Assembly (NCBI GenBank): GCA_023443865.1
Contig: JAEZST010000006.1
Coordinates: 186,001-250,000, forward strand
Direction of reading: 5' to 3'
Length of the DNA stretch: 64,000 nt
Source of the DNA: Spirochaetota bacterium
GTDB taxonomy: Bacteria > Spirochaetota > Spirochaetia > Treponematales > Treponemataceae
How positions within the stretch are numbered: the stretch's first letter is position 1; the number at the start of each line of letters is the position of its first letter. The notes beneath the pieces were generated by a model that saw only the letters and a program-made list of their open reading frames with translations, was not told where the DNA came from and ran no database searches. Both the position numbers and the translations under genes were made by a program. Below, piece by piece: positions 1 through 7,805 of the stretch.

Positions 1-1401
1 GACCGCAATTTCCTCCTCGAGACAAAGACCGCGCGACGCCTTTTCCACGATATCGCCTCTAAAGAGCCGATCTACGATTTCCATTGCCACCTTTCGCCTG
101 CGGATATCGCGGCCAACAGGCGCTTTTCCAACCTGACCGAGATTTGGCTCGGCGGCGACCACTACAAGTGGCGGCAAATGCGCACCGCGGGAATCGGCGA
201 GCGTTTGATCACGGGCGAGGCGGATCCTTACGAGAAATTCCTCGCCTGGACCCGTACGGTGGAACGGCTCGCCGGAAATCCCCTGTACCACTGGACCCAC
301 CTGGAACTCCAGCGTTACTTCGGCATTACCGAGCCCCTCACCACGGAGTCGGCAAGCCGAATTTGGGCCAAGGCGAACGAGGCCCTCGCAACCGACGCCC
401 TATCGGTGCGGGGAATATTCGAGCGGATGAACGTGCACGCCGTGGGCACCACCGACGATCCCGTCGATTCCCTGGAGCACCATGCCGCCGTCGCCGCCGG
501 TACCGCGCCCATCGGCAAGATCGCCGCGCGGGTCATCCCCTCGTTCCGGCCGGACAAGGCGCTGAACATCGATGTACCGTCCTTTCCCGCCTATATCGAA
601 GCCCTTTCCCAGGCGAGCGGCATGGCCGTAACCTCTTCGGACGCGGCGATAGCCGCGTTAATCCGGCGGCTCGACGCCTTCGCGGCCGCGGGCTGCCGCG
701 CCTCGGACCATGCCCTGGAATATCCCCCCTTCCGGGTCGCCGACGACGCGGAAATAGACCGAACCTTCGCCAAGGCCATGGAAGGCGGGACCATAAGCAA
801 GGACGAGGCGGACGCCTGGAAGACCAAGCTCCTGACCGCCCTGTCGGCGGCCTACGCCGAGCGGGACATGGTCATGCAGCTGCACATCGCGGCGATCAGA
901 AACGTAAACGGGCGCATGTTCCGCCTTCTGGGAGCCGATACGGGCTTTGACGCCTCGCACGACCACCGGCTGAGCGAAGGGCTCTCCCGGCTTTTGGACC
1001 TCATGCAAGACGCGGGCGAACTGCCGAAAACCGTGCTGTATACCCTGAACCCCAAGGATTACTATCCCCTGGGAACCATCATGGGCGCCTTCCAGGGGGC
1101 CTCCGGCGACGGCATACCCGGTAAGGTCCAACTCGGTTCCGCGTGGTGGTTCGCCGACCACCGGGACGGCATGGAGGAGCAATTGAAAGTCCTGGGCAAC
1201 CTGGGCACCCTCGCCCATTTCGTGGGCATGCTCACCGATTCGCGCAGTTTCCTCTCGTATCCCCGTCACGAGTACTTCAGGAGGATTCTCTGCAACCTCC
1301 TCGGAAATTGGGTGGAAGCGGGGGAATTCCCCGCGGGGGACGCGGTCGAGCGGATCGCGGCGGATATTTCCTTCGGCAACGCCGCCCGGTATTTCAAATA
1401 A
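1..1401 (+). CDS. uxaC: Glucuronate/galacturonate isomerase UxaC, 5' end outside the window
   Basis: Uronate isomerase converts D-glucuronate to fructuronate and D-galacturonate to tagaturonate, the first cytoplasmic step of hexuronate catabolism. The frame is open from base 1 and lacks its start; 466 residues are visible, close to the usual full length of about 470, so only a few codons are missing. The N-terminal metal-binding motif YDFHCHLSP is present at about residues 35-43 of the visible part, followed by the amidohydrolase-type barrel. The gene ends 26 bp before an IclR regulator on the same strand, and the next genes belong to the same pathway. Function rests on family resemblance; the substrate preference (galacturonate or glucuronate) cannot be read from the sequence, but GH28 nearby favours galacturonate. 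Confidence 0.93.
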   Translation, partial: DRNFLLETKTARRLFHDIASKEPIYDFHCHLSPADIAANRRFSNLTEIWLGGDHYKWRQMRTAGIGERLITGEADPYEKFLAWTRTVERLAGNPLYHWTHLELQRYFGITEPLTTESASRIWAKANEALATDALSVRGIFERMNVHAVGTTDDPVDSLEHHAAVAAGTAPIGKIAARVIPSFRPDKALNIDVPSFPAYIEALSQASGMAVTSSDAAIAALIRRLDAFAAAGCRASDHALEYPPFRVADDAEIDRTFAKAMEGGTISKDEADAWKTKLLTALSAAYAERDMVMQLHIAAIRNVNGRMFRLLGADTGFDASHDHRLSEGLSRLLDLMQDAGELPKTVLYTLNPKDYYPLGTIMGAFQGASGDGIPGKVQLGSAWWFADHRDGMEEQLKVLGNLGTLAHFVGMLTDSRSFLSYPRHEYFRRILCNLLGNWVEAGEFPAGDAVERIAADISFGNAARYFK

Positions 1402-1427
1402 CCGGCGGAACCGGTATACTCATGGCC
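1392..1427 (+). promoter_or_regulatory. Putative leaderless promoter of the IclR gene
   Basis: A -10 box TATACT (1415-1420) lies 7 nt before the ATG at 1428, with a weak TTTCAA (1392-1397) 17 bp upstream that overlaps the end of uxaC. There is no Shine-Dalgarno. An alternative ATG at 1422 is 1 nt after the -10 box and would precede the expected transcription start, so 1428 is preferred. Confidence 0.5.
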
Positions 1428-2213
1428 ATGAGCGACGCGGACGACACAGGCGAAAAACAGATAAGCGCGGTCTCGAGAACCGTTCGGGTTCTCGAGATTC
1501 TTTCGCGCCATAAATCGATCAATCTCGAAAACCTGGCGCGGGAAACCGACCTTCCCAAGGCCACCCTCCTTCGCTTCCTCGGGACCCTGTCGAACTTGGG
1601 ATACGTATACCGCGACCCCTACGACCAGTACGCCCTTACCCTCAAGATGTTCTCGGTAGGATCCCATAGCCTGGAGCACCTTGACCTCCTGAGGGTCGCC
1701 CGGCCCGTGGCGGAATCGCTCGCGGAAGAGTTGGGCGAAACCGTACACATGGGCATTTTGGAAGACGATGCGGCGATCTACGTGCTCAAGGTGGAATCGA
1801 AATATACCATCCGCATGCACTCGCGGGTGGGAAAGGCGATACCCCTTTATTGCACGGCCATCGGCAAGATGCTGCTTTCCGACCTGGAGGAAGCGACGCG
1901 AAAGGCGGTAATCTCCCGGATCAAGCAGGTGCCCTTCACGCCGAACACCTTAAAAACCCCGACGGCACTCGAACGGGAACTTTCGGAAATCAGGGAAAAG
2001 GGTTGGTCCATGGACCGCGAGGAGCACGAGGAGGGGGTTTCCTGCATTTGCGCCCCGGTGAGGGATTACACGGGAAGGGCCATCGCCGCCCTGAGCGTCT
2101 CCTGGCCCATGTTCCGGTTCGACGCCGCGGCCACCGATACCTATATAGCGAGCATCACGAAGGCAGCCTCCGAAATCTCGGGCCTGCTCGGGTACCGGGC
2201 TTCGGAACCATAG
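1428..2213 (+). CDS. IclR-family transcriptional regulator, KdgR-like
   Basis: A 261-residue regulator of normal IclR length. An N-terminal winged helix-turn-helix (about residues 12-70, motif LARETDLPKATLLRFLGTL) is followed by the IclR effector domain (about 85-255; signatures CTAIGKMLL and GVSCICAPV). IclR proteins bind small carboxylates or keto-sugar acids; the enterobacterial KdgR, which controls pectin genes, belongs to this family. The gene sits between uxaC and a KduD-like dehydrogenase, and palindromes related to TGAAAC-N3-GTTTCA lie before several neighbouring sugar-acid genes, so it is the natural candidate for their regulator. The start was chosen because of the -10 box 7 nt upstream and the absence of any SD at other starts. 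The ligand is unknown; KDG or a related keto-acid is an inference. Confidence 0.85.
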   Translation: MSDADDTGEKQISAVSRTVRVLEILSRHKSINLENLARETDLPKATLLRFLGTLSNLGYVYRDPYDQYALTLKMFSVGSHSLEHLDLLRVARPVAESLAEELGETVHMGILEDDAAIYVLKVESKYTIRMHSRVGKAIPLYCTAIGKMLLSDLEEATRKAVISRIKQVPFTPNTLKTPTALERELSEIREKGWSMDREEHEEGVSCICAPVRDYTGRAIAALSVSWPMFRFDAAATDTYIASITKAASEISGLLGYRASEP

Positions 2214-2293
2214 AACGGCGCGATATCGCGGTAAACGGTTATGGCGGCCCCATCGTGTTAACGCGACTAGTTTCGTCTTAAACGCTATTTTTT

Positions 2294-2308
2294 TGAAACT
2301 CTGTTTCA
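2294..2308. promoter_or_regulatory. Putative IclR/KdgR-like operator 1
   Basis: A perfect inverted repeat TGAAAC-TCT-GTTTCA. It lies about 86 bp before the SDR start and matches the site between kdgK and eda apart from the spacer. IclR is the only regulator encoded in this block, so assignment to it is an inference. Confidence 0.6.
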
Positions 2309-2339
2309 TTTTTTGCTAGCTTTTTCTGATATATCACCC

Positions 2340-2359
2340 TATAATGAAACAAGATTCCA
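2340..2359 (+). promoter_or_regulatory. SDR promoter -10 box with overlapping operator 2
   Basis: TATAAT at 2340-2345 is a good -10 box, although no clear -35 was found. It runs into a second, imperfect palindrome TGAAAC-AAG-ATTCCA (2345-2359) that would cover the transcription start. Together with operator 1, 51 bp upstream, this forms a two-site arrangement suited to repression. Confidence 0.5.
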
Positions 2360-2393
2360 TTATACATTTCTCGTGGAATCCGGAGGTCGCAAG

Positions 2394-3188
2394 ATGTTTT
2401 CAGAACAGAGTTTCAGGCTTGACGGGAAAATAGCGTTCGTCACGGGGGCCTCGTACGGCATCGGCTTTGCCCTCGCGAGCGGTTTCGCCGCGTACGGCGC
2501 TACGATCGTCTTTAACGACATCAATGCGGAACTCGTGGAAAAAGGGCTTGCCGCGTACCGGGAAGCGGGGATTGAGGCCAAGGGGTACGTGTGCGACGTG
2601 ACCGACGAGGGCCAAGTTCGGGAAACGGTCGCGCGGATCGAAAAAGAGGTCGGGCCTATCGATATTTTGGTGAACAACGCGGGCATTATCAAGCGTACGC
2701 CCATGATCGAAATGTCGGTTGAAGATTTCCGGAAGGTGATCGACGTGGACCTAAACGCGCCCTTTATCGTTTCCAAGGCCGTGCTCCCGTCCATGATCAA
2801 GCGGAATTCCGGCAAGATAATCAATATCTGCTCCATGATGAGCGAGCTTGGGCGCGAAACCGTAAGCGCCTACGCGGCCGCGAAGGGCGGGCTCAAAATG
2901 CTTACCAAGAATATCGCCAGCGAATACGGCGAGCACAATATTCAATGCAACGGAATAGGCCCGGGTTATATCGAAACGCCGCAAACCGCGCCCCTGCGCA
3001 CGCCGGAACATCCCTTCAACAAGTTTATCATCTCGAAAACCCCCGCGGGCCGCTGGGGTACCACCGACGACCTCATGGGTCCCGCGGTGTTCCTCGCCTC
3101 ATCCGCGTCGGATTTCGTGAACGGCCACATCCTTTACGTGGACGGGGGCATTCTCGCCTATATCGGCAAGCAGCCCGCCAACGACTGA
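2394..3188 (+). CDS. SDR oxidoreductase, gluconate 5-dehydrogenase / KduD-like
   Basis: A 264-residue short-chain dehydrogenase. The cofactor motif TGASYGIG (about residues 19-26), NNAG (about 97-100), and the catalytic Ser with YAAAK are all present. The C-terminal signature ASDFVNGHILYVDGG is typical of gluconate 5-dehydrogenase and KduD-type enzymes, which interconvert keto-sugar acids using NAD(P)H. Next to kduI, kdgK and eda the most likely role is reduction of 3-deoxy-hexosulose uronate (DKII) to KDG. The start at 2394 is chosen because CGGAGG lies 8 nt upstream; an upstream in-frame start at 2313 lacks a ribosome site and would add residues foreign to the family. Two putative IclR operators precede it. 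KduD and gluconate-dehydrogenase activities cannot be separated by sequence alone. Confidence 0.85.
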   Translation: MFSEQSFRLDGKIAFVTGASYGIGFALASGFAAYGATIVFNDINAELVEKGLAAYREAGIEAKGYVCDVTDEGQVRETVARIEKEVGPIDILVNNAGIIKRTPMIEMSVEDFRKVIDVDLNAPFIVSKAVLPSMIKRNSGKIINICSMMSELGRETVSAYAAAKGGLKMLTKNIASEYGEHNIQCNGIGPGYIETPQTAPLRTPEHPFNKFIISKTPAGRWGTTDDLMGPAVFLASSASDFVNGHILYVDGGILAYIGKQPAND

Positions 3189-3214
3189 CGGCGATTACGC
3201 GAAGCGTTAACGCG

Positions 3215-3252
3215 TCCCGGGACTTTCTCCATCCCGGGGAAGCGGTTTTTTT
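3215..3252 (+). terminator. Terminator-like hairpin after the SDR gene
   Basis: CCCGGGA (3216-3222) pairs with TCCCGGG (3232-3238), and a run of T follows after a short GC-rich gap. It lies 27 bp after the SDR stop. Confidence 0.55.
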
Positions 3253-3340
3253 CTACGGCAGTTTCGGGCGCAACCAACCCCCTGAATCGGCCGCTCACTT
3301 CTCTTTTTTCTCCCTCCCCGAAAGGCACCGTTTTTTGGGG

Positions 3341-3379
3341 AACGCGCAGGCGGTTTTCTCACCCGCCTGCGCGTTTTTT
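3341..3379 (+). terminator. Strong intrinsic terminator
   Basis: A 13-bp perfect stem (AACGCGCAGGCGG with its complement) is followed by T6 on the plus strand. It lies between the SDR gene and the convergent ABC-F gene. On the minus strand the stem is not followed by T, so it acts mainly for rightward transcripts. Confidence 0.75.
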
Positions 3380-3382
3380 ATA

Positions 3383-5260
3383 TCAATTCCATTCGGCGTA
3401 GAGCCTGTCGATTCTCGAGGCGAGGGCCGCGAGGCGGTTCCCCAGGTCGCGCGCGAGACTCAGGTTTCCGTCGCCCCGCGCTTTGACCGTCCTTTTTTCC
3501 AGGTCGCCCCGTTCGGCTTCCAGGGCCACGATTCGGGCCTCGATATCCTCCGCCCGTGAAGCCGGCTCGCTTTCCGCCGGGGCACGGTCAGCCGCGGCGC
3601 GGAGCGCCTTTAAGTCGACGGAATTGCCGGAAAGCTTCCGTACCGAATCGCCGTAGCGCCGGAACCAGAACTCCGAGAAATTGCCGTCGTATTCAGTGAA
3701 TCCCCGGTCCTCGATTTCAACTATCCGCGTGGCCACCCGGTCCAGGAGCAGCCGGTCATGGGACACGAGGATTACCGTGCCCGCGAATTCCGCCAGGGCG
3801 TCCTCAACCGCCTCGCAGGAGGGTATGTCCAGGTGATTGGTCGGTTCGTCCAGAACGAGGAAGTTCGCTCCCGCGATCTCGGCCAGGGCAAGCTGTAGCC
3901 GAACGCGCTCCCCTCCGGAAAGCTCGCCGGTTTTTTGTTCCAGCACGTCGCGGGGAAAGAGGAGCCGGGAGAGGGTTTTCCACGCGGCGTCTCCCGTGGC
4001 GGCCCCCGCGTCTATACAGGACTGGAGCACGGTCTTGTTCGGGTCGAGGTTCTCCCCGTGCTGGGAACAGCGCCCGATTCTCATGCTCGGCCCGATCCAC
4101 ACCGCGGGATTCCCCGTTTCTCCCCCGGCGTCCGGATCGGTCAGGGACCGCAAAAAGGTGGTTTTGCCGCAGCCGTTCGGGCCGACGAGCCCTACCCTAT
4201 CCCCGGTGGCGACGGTGAGCGAAACGGAGTCGAGCAAGACCCGCTCCCCGTAGGCGAGCGTCAGGCCCTCGACCCGAAGGGCAAGTTTCGCCCGGGAGCT
4301 TTCCCCGGTGAAGGCGAAGGAAGGGCCCCTCCGCTCGGTTTCTGGCCGTTCGGCCGCCCGTTCCCTCGTTTTTTCCAACTGGGTAACCCGGGAGCGAAGC
4401 CTGCGACCCCAGGCCGGATCGGGATGGGTCCTGGCGATTTCACGAAAGCGCTTCACGAGGCTTTCGAGCCGCTCGATCTTCTTTTGATCGGTCTTCCAGG
4501 CCATTTCGCCCGATACCGCGCCGCGGAGCTTTTCCACGCGCCATTCCGAATAATTTCCCGTAAATTCCCTGGCCCTGCCCCGTTCCACTTCCACGATTCG
4601 GTTTACCGTGCGGTCCAGGAGGTAGCGGTTATGGGACACCACGAGCACGGCCCCCGGATACTCGCGAATCGTCGCCTCGAGCCAGGCGAGGCCCCACAGG
4701 TCCAGGTGATTCCCCGGCTCGTCCAGTACGAGAAGGTCCGGACGGTCGAGCATCGCGCGGGAAAGGGCAAGCGCCGTGCGCTCTCCCCCGGAAAGGGTCA
4801 TGACGGGATTAGCCGCGTGGCCGGCGAGGCCCAAGGACGCGAGCAATCTCAGGGAGCGGTCTTCGGTTCCGTCGCCGTCCGCGGCGTCGTAGGCGGAACG
4901 GAGCTCGCCCCAGGCCTCGATCGCCCGGTCGCGAACCTTCGCGTCGGGATCGGCCATCGCGGCTTCAAGGCCGGCAAGGCGTTCGCGAACGAGCCGCGCG
5001 GGTTCGGTCAGGTATTCGAAGGCGGTACCGGGAAAGGGCTCGAAGTGCTGGCTCACGTATCCGACGGTTCGGGGCCGGTCGAAGAGAACCTTACCGGACC
5101 AATCGTCGTCCTGGGAGAGAATAATCCTGAGCAGGGTGGTTTTCCCCGCGCCGTTCCGCCCGATCAGCCCGGTTTTGCTCCCCTCCGGGACGGAAAAGGA
5201 CAGTTTGTCCAAAACGGGTACGCCCGTGTAGTCTTTCGTTATATCTCGTACGTTCAGCAT
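3383..5260 (-). CDS. ABC-F family ATPase (Uup/EttA-like)
   Basis: A 625-residue soluble protein with two ABC ATPase cassettes and no membrane segments. Walker A motifs are GRNGAGKTTL (about residue 35) and GPNGCGKTTF (about residue 360); ABC signatures LSGGERTALAL and LSGGERVRLQL and DEP Walker B boxes follow each. A charged linker joins the halves and the C terminus is predicted coiled coil, as in Uup-type members. ABC-F proteins bind the ribosomal E site and help stalled or antibiotic-bound ribosomes. The start ATG has AAGGAT upstream. It is unrelated to the pectin genes around it and has a long leader containing an intrinsic terminator, which recalls attenuation of some resistance ABC-F genes. 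Whether this one gives antibiotic resistance cannot be judged. Confidence 0.88.
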   Translation of the reverse strand: MLNVRDITKDYTGVPVLDKLSFSVPEGSKTGLIGRNGAGKTTLLRIILSQDDDWSGKVLFDRPRTVGYVSQHFEPFPGTAFEYLTEPARLVRERLAGLEAAMADPDAKVRDRAIEAWGELRSAYDAADGDGTEDRSLRLLASLGLAGHAANPVMTLSGGERTALALSRAMLDRPDLLVLDEPGNHLDLWGLAWLEATIREYPGAVLVVSHNRYLLDRTVNRIVEVERGRAREFTGNYSEWRVEKLRGAVSGEMAWKTDQKKIERLESLVKRFREIARTHPDPAWGRRLRSRVTQLEKTRERAAERPETERRGPSFAFTGESSRAKLALRVEGLTLAYGERVLLDSVSLTVATGDRVGLVGPNGCGKTTFLRSLTDPDAGGETGNPAVWIGPSMRIGRCSQHGENLDPNKTVLQSCIDAGAATGDAAWKTLSRLLFPRDVLEQKTGELSGGERVRLQLALAEIAGANFLVLDEPTNHLDIPSCEAVEDALAEFAGTVILVSHDRLLLDRVATRIVEIEDRGFTEYDGNFSEFWFRRYGDSVRKLSGNSVDLKALRAAADRAPAESEPASRAEDIEARIVALEAERGDLEKRTVKARGDGNLSLARDLGNRLAALASRIDRLYAEWN

Positions 5261-5321
5261 GGTCTGTCATCCTTGCGATCCGGCCTTCCGCAAATCCCTA
5301 ATTTTTATTAAAGGAGGACGC

Positions 5322-5371
5322 AAAAAAAAAAGCGCGGAGCCTCCGGGACGTTTCGTCGGGAGGTTCCGCGC
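5322..5371 (-). terminator. Strong terminator in the leader of the ABC-F gene (possible attenuator)
   Basis: On the minus strand a stem of 12 pairs with one mismatch (GCGCGGA-A-CCTCC with its partner), extended by an inner GACG/CGTC stem, ends in a run of ten T. It lies about 60 bp upstream of the ABC-F start. It may simply end a short upstream transcript, or control readthrough into the ABC-F gene. Confidence 0.75.
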
Positions 5372-5556
5372 TCGGTTTACGAGTCGGAATGGCTGGCGCG
5401 GCCTAGAAGCCGAAACGCCTGCCCGGAGCCGTATCCTCTACCGTTTCTCTGCCACGGATTTCGGACGCGGACGCACCTCTCCCGCAAGCGGCGAAAGTAC
5501 CCGAGGAACGAACTGTCAAAAAATCCCGGGAAGTGTCCATGGCCGGATCGTCTCCA
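5372..5556. other. Non-coding gap between the ABC-F leader and the kduI terminator
   Basis: No convincing gene is present. On the minus strand a TTGACA (5519-5514) lies about 140 bp before the strong terminator, with only poor -10 candidates, so a small leftward RNA is possible but unproven. The short open frames here have no ribosome-binding site and no recognisable domain. No known riboswitch or housekeeping RNA signature was recognised. Confidence 0.3.
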
Positions 5557-5590
5557 AGAAAAAAAATGCACGGCTTAAAGCCGTGCCCTT
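5557..5590 (-). terminator. Terminator of the kdgK-kduI transcript
   Basis: The stem GCACGGCTT (5568-5576) pairs with AAGCCGTGC (5578-5586) and, read leftwards, is followed by a run of eight T. It lies about 90 bp after the kduI stop. Confidence 0.75.
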
Positions 5591-5677
5591 AGCTTAGACC
5601 CATCCTTGATCGCTTGTCAAGGTTCTCTCGCCCGCTTTCGCGAGGGGCTTTCGCGTTGAAGGCGACGCGAATGCGGG

Positions 5678-6508
5678 CTAGGCCAAGGCGTCCATGGACA
5701 CGTGGTCCATGTCGTCGAAGGTCTGGTTTTCGCCCGCCATTCCCCAGATGAAGGTGTAGGGACCGGTTGCGACGCCGGAGTGGATGGACCAGGACGGGGA
5801 GATGACCGCCTCTTCGTTCCGCACCACCAGATGCCTGGTTTCTTCGGGTTGCCCGTGCAGGTGGAAGACCAGGGTATCGGGTTTCATATCAAAGTAGAAG
5901 TACACTTCCATACGGCGCTCGTGGGTATGGCAGGGCATGGTGTTCCATACCGAACCGGGCTCCAGCACGGTCATGCCCATAACGAGCTGGCAGCTCTTGC
6001 AGACGGCGGGATGCACGTACTGGTAGATGGTGCGCACGTTGAGGCTTTCGGGGCTACCGAGCTTTTTGGGGTTCGCCTTTTCGATGGGGATAAAGACCGC
6101 CGGATGGGCCTCGTGTGCCGGGGCGCTCACCAGGTAGAAACGGGGAGCTTCCTTTCCGGCGGCGAAGGAGACGTCCTTAACGCCCTTGCCGACGTAAAGG
6201 CCGTCGCCCTTTTTCATGGCGTAGGAGGCGCCGTCGGCGGTTACGGTCCCGTCCCCGGCGATGCAGATAACGCCGAGCTCGCGGCGTTCCAGGAATACGT
6301 CGCTGCCGAAGTCCTTGCCGCCTTCGAGTTTCAACGGAGCCTTGACCGGCGCCGCGCCGCCGAAGACCACGCGATCCGAATGGGTATAGCAGAGGCTGAT
6401 CGCACCCGCCTCAAAAACTCGGTCGAAAAGGAAGTGCTCGCGCATTTCCTCGGTATCGTACATTTTCGCGTCGTCCGGATGCTCGGCGTAGCGGATCTCA
6501 AGTTTCAT
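5678..6508 (-). CDS. kduI: 5-keto-4-deoxyuronate isomerase KduI
   Basis: A 276-residue cupin-fold, zinc-dependent isomerase that converts 4-deoxy-5-keto-uronate (DKI), the product of unsaturated galacturonate, to DKII. Length and the opening MKLEIRYAEHPDDAK match the family, and metal-ligand-type residues are present in the stretch PCHTHERRMEVYFYF and its surroundings. The start at 6508 has AAGGAG 8 nt upstream; a longer frame to 6553 reads through non-family sequence. It lies downstream of kdgK on the same strand, separated by about 120 bp with two hairpins. Together with the SDR it makes KDG, the substrate of KdgK. Confidence 0.93.
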   Translation of the reverse strand: MKLEIRYAEHPDDAKMYDTEEMREHFLFDRVFEAGAISLCYTHSDRVVFGGAAPVKAPLKLEGGKDFGSDVFLERRELGVICIAGDGTVTADGASYAMKKGDGLYVGKGVKDVSFAAGKEAPRFYLVSAPAHEAHPAVFIPIEKANPKKLGSPESLNVRTIYQYVHPAVCKSCQLVMGMTVLEPGSVWNTMPCHTHERRMEVYFYFDMKPDTLVFHLHGQPEETRHLVVRNEEAVISPSWSIHSGVATGPYTFIWGMAGENQTFDDMDHVSMDALA

Positions 6509-6570
6509 ATGAATGTCTCCTTGCTTTGTTTGCTTCTTCGGCCGTACAGCCAACCGTGGAGTTTACCGTG

Positions 6571-6601
6571 GAGTTTTCGACGCTTTCCGCGTCGAAAACT
6601 C
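6571..6601. repeat. Perfect hairpin between kdgK and kduI (first of two)
   Basis: GAGTTTTCGACGC is followed by a 5-nt loop and its exact complement. It has no strong T tail and sits in the kduI 5' leader. It could stabilise or partly terminate the kdgK-kduI message. Confidence 0.6.
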
Positions 6602-6604
6602 CAA

Positions 6605-6641
6605 GTTCAGCGATAAAAAACGAAGTTTTTTATCGCTGAAC
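6605..6641. repeat. Perfect 16-bp hairpin overlapping the kdgK stop codon
   Basis: The arms 6605-6620 and 6626-6641 are exact complements around the loop CGAAG. The kdgK stop codon (6630-6632) lies inside the right arm. The A/T-rich tip differs from a classical terminator. It may tune expression of kduI relative to kdgK. Confidence 0.6.
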
Positions 6642-7664
6642 CCGACCCGAGCCGTCGCCCTTGCAGAGGGCCTCAACCTCGCCTTTCGTGACCAGGTTAA
6701 AGTCGCCGAATACCGAGTGCTTGAGGCACGAGGCCGCCACCGCGTATTCCAGCGCGTAGGCCTCGTCGTCGGGATATTCAAGCAAGCCGAAAATGAGGCC
6801 GGCGGAGAACGAATCGCCCCCGCCCACGCGGTCCACGATGTCGTCGATATCGTACTCTTTGGAATGGTAAAAGCCGGTTTGCCCGTGGAGCGCCGCGGAC
6901 CATCCGTTTCGGTCGGCGGAACGCGATTCGCGCAGGGTAATGGCCACCGCGGAAAGGTTCGGAAACTCCGCTTTCACCTTCTCGGCGAGGGTTTTATACA
7001 CGCCCACGTCCAGTTCGCCCGCGGTAACGTCTACGCCTTCGGCCTCGATACCGAGGCACTTTTGAACGTCTTCCTCGTTGGCGATGACCACGTCGGCGTA
7101 TTTCGTGAGTTCCCGCATCACCTCGGGGGCGGACTTGCCGTAGTTCCACAGTTTTTTGCGATAGTTAAGGTCGATGGAAACCGTAAGTCCCGCCTTTTTC
7201 GCGGCCTTTACCGCGTCCAGGGCAGAATCGGCGGCGGATTGGGAAAGCGCCGGGGTAATGCCGGTAACGTGGAACCAGCTGGCGCCCATGCATATCGCGG
7301 ACCAGTCAAAGTCGCCGGGCTTTACCCGGGAGATGCTGGAACCGTCGCGGTCATATACGACGGAAGAGGCCCGTTGATTCGCGCCGGTTTCGAGGAAGTA
7401 GATGCCGAGGCGGCCCGGGGTCCGCTTGATAAAGGAAACGTCCACCCCGTGGCGGCGAAGTTCGCCTACCGCCGCGTCGCCCAGGGGATTCGCGGGAAGG
7501 GCGGTGACGAATACGCCTTCGCGGCCGAATTTGCTGACCGAAACGGCTACGTTCGCCTCGCCGCCCCCGAAGGTCGCGCCGAAAGTCGGGCTTTGAAGGA
7601 TACGCTCGTGACCCGGGGGCGTCAGGCGCAACATTATCTCACCGAAGGTTATGATTCTATCCAT
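6630..7664 (-). CDS. kdgK: 2-keto-3-deoxygluconate kinase (PfkB family)
   Basis: A 344-residue PfkB-type sugar kinase. The first family signature lies near the N terminus (FGGGEANVAVSVSKFG) and the catalytic signature DRVGGGDSFSAGLIFG, which contains the general-base Asp, lies near residue 285. It phosphorylates KDG to KDPG with ATP. Assignment to KDG rather than another sugar rests on the direct neighbours eda (divergent) and kduI (downstream). The start has AAGGGAG upstream, and a good promoter (TTGACT-17-TACACT) lies in the 141-bp intergenic region shared with eda, next to a KdgR-like palindrome. Confidence 0.9.
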   Translation of the reverse strand: MDRIITFGEIMLRLTPPGHERILQSPTFGATFGGGEANVAVSVSKFGREGVFVTALPANPLGDAAVGELRRHGVDVSFIKRTPGRLGIYFLETGANQRASSVVYDRDGSSISRVKPGDFDWSAICMGASWFHVTGITPALSQSAADSALDAVKAAKKAGLTVSIDLNYRKKLWNYGKSAPEVMRELTKYADVVIANEEDVQKCLGIEAEGVDVTAGELDVGVYKTLAEKVKAEFPNLSAVAITLRESRSADRNGWSAALHGQTGFYHSKEYDIDDIVDRVGGGDSFSAGLIFGLLEYPDDEAYALEYAVAASCLKHSVFGDFNLVTKGEVEALCKGDGSGRVQR

Positions 7665-7690
7665 AAATCGTATACTCCCTTATAAGGATC

Positions 7691-7719
7691 AGTGTATCTT
7701 ATCGGATTGACCCAGTCAA
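7691..7719 (-). promoter_or_regulatory. kdgK promoter
   Basis: Read leftwards, TTGACT (7719-7714), a 17-bp spacer and TACACT (7696-7691). The -35 box lies 7 bp from the shared operator at 7727-7741. Confidence 0.7.
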
Positions 7720-7725
7720 GTTTTT

Positions 7726-7755
7726 TTGAAACCTTGTTTCATTTTCATAAATACT
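7726..7755 (+). promoter_or_regulatory. eda promoter with embedded KdgR-like operator
   Basis: A perfect palindrome TGAAAC-CTT-GTTTCA (7727-7741) overlaps the -35 TTGAAA (7726-7731). An 18-bp spacer leads to AATACT (7750-7755). The same operator is just upstream of the divergent kdgK promoter, so one bound regulator could control both. Confidence 0.65.
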
Positions 7756-7805
7756 GTAGTATGATATGCATATAAGACGCGGGTAATTGAAGGAGCGAAC
7801 GACCT

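Noticed and set aside
5322..5560. Known non-coding RNA (6S, SRP, tmRNA, RNase P or a riboswitch) in the ABC-F leader
   Set aside because: None of the conserved sequence blocks of these RNAs that I know was found, so no such call was made.
5377..5571. 64-residue frame in the gap upstream of the ABC-F gene
   Set aside because: No ribosome-binding site, no domain, and it would run from inside one hairpin to the edge of another. A small RNA or leader explains the region better.
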